Source: an uncultured Clostridia bacterium (GTDB lineage: Bacteria > Bacillota > Clostridia > Oscillospirales > Acutalibacteraceae). From it: a stretch of 40,528 bases of DNA. Numbering within the stretch: position 1 is the first letter of the stretch; every line of letters starts with the position of its first letter. Of the stretch, positions 40,455 to 40,528 are shown in pieces. Position numbers and translations under genes: made by a program. Under the pieces are notes generated by a model that saw only the letters and a program-made list of their open reading frames with translations, did not search any database and was not told the DNA's origin. The stretch spans positions 1 through 40,528 of the forward strand of contig CANPXK010000015.1 in NCBI GenBank assembly GCA_947585965.1, in the 5' to 3' direction.

Positions 40455-40528
40455 ATCGAGTAGGGCGGATTTTCTCCGCCCTCTCACACCACCGTACGTG
40501 CCGTTCGGCATACGGCGGTTCAATTCAA
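40455..40528 (-). mobile_element. Group II intron (class C-like), 3' end: domains V and VI
   Basis: On the minus strand, GAACCGCCGTATGCC-GAAC-GGCACGTACGGTGGTG forms domain V: the CGC triad, CGTA...TACG stem, two-nt CG bulge and tetraloop are visible in two parts. It is followed by domain VI, AGGGCGGA-GAAAA-TCCGCCCT with ACTCGAT at the end. The CGC triad instead of AGC points to class C. The 3' splice site is near 40455. The rest of the intron lies beyond the window. Confidence 0.75.

Overview
The window looks like a chromosomal stretch from an anaerobic, spore-forming Firmicute of the class Clostridia, most likely a Ruminococcus-like member of the Oscillospirales. Evidence: a SigH-type sigma factor and SpoIIR, strong AGGAGG ribosome binding sites, sigma-A promoters of the TTGACA-N17-TATAAT type, many U-tailed terminators, a THF riboswitch before folT, and typical clostridial gene families (SEC-C methionine aminopeptidase, S66 peptidase, DUF5662, DUF421). 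Both ends carry minus-strand pieces of group II intron (class C type): about 97 nt of a 5' end on the left and about 74 nt of a 3' end on the right. The window is therefore probably a whole contig that broke in two copies of one repeated intron.

Layout. 128-3839: zinc-ribbon protein, sigH-like gene, comM/yifB and a secreted or anchored protein. 4158-9512: citrate synthase, DUF421 protein, spoIIR, S66 peptidase, metA and a small acidic protein. 9532-13723 (minus): a housekeeping operon map, GNAT, trmN6, rsmI, maf, DUF5662. 14009-18490: membrane proteins, a DUF1349 protein, a frameshifted RdgB/HAM1-like gene, an HMA metal-binding protein and ydcF, with an AT-rich stretch holding DnaA-box-like repeats. 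18559-20650: an orphan Wzt/TagH-type ABC ATPase and the remains of an Eco57I-like restriction-modification locus. 21426-25231: an rtcB gene with a long, highly structured leader RNA, then proB and proA. 25209-25830: a mosaic array of two repeat families that begins inside the last codons of proA; one family has a diverged third copy at 14540-14613 with compensatory changes in its hairpin stem.

25904-34382: a three-gene cassette of small unknown proteins, a YfcE-type phosphodiesterase, an XRE regulator, and a phosphate module (Na/Pi symporter, PhoR-type kinase, PhoP/PhoB-type regulator). Both phosphate transcription units carry the same TTTACA-N5-TTTACA box. Next is folT under a tetrahydrofolate riboswitch whose expression platform hides the Shine-Dalgarno sequence in a long hairpin.

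34776-40222 (minus): a compact signalling operon of hybrid histidine kinase (two receiver domains), solute-binding lipoprotein, free-standing Hpt protein and HD-GYP response regulator. It reads as a complete phosphorelay from an extracellular ligand to a predicted cyclic-di-GMP phosphodiesterase.

The most novel-looking elements are the rtcB leader RNA (a three-way junction closed by a perfect 16-bp stem, with competing pairing partners), the repeat array after proA with its covarying hairpin, and the lipoprotein-kinase-Hpt-HD-GYP operon. No tRNA, rRNA or CRISPR array was identified.
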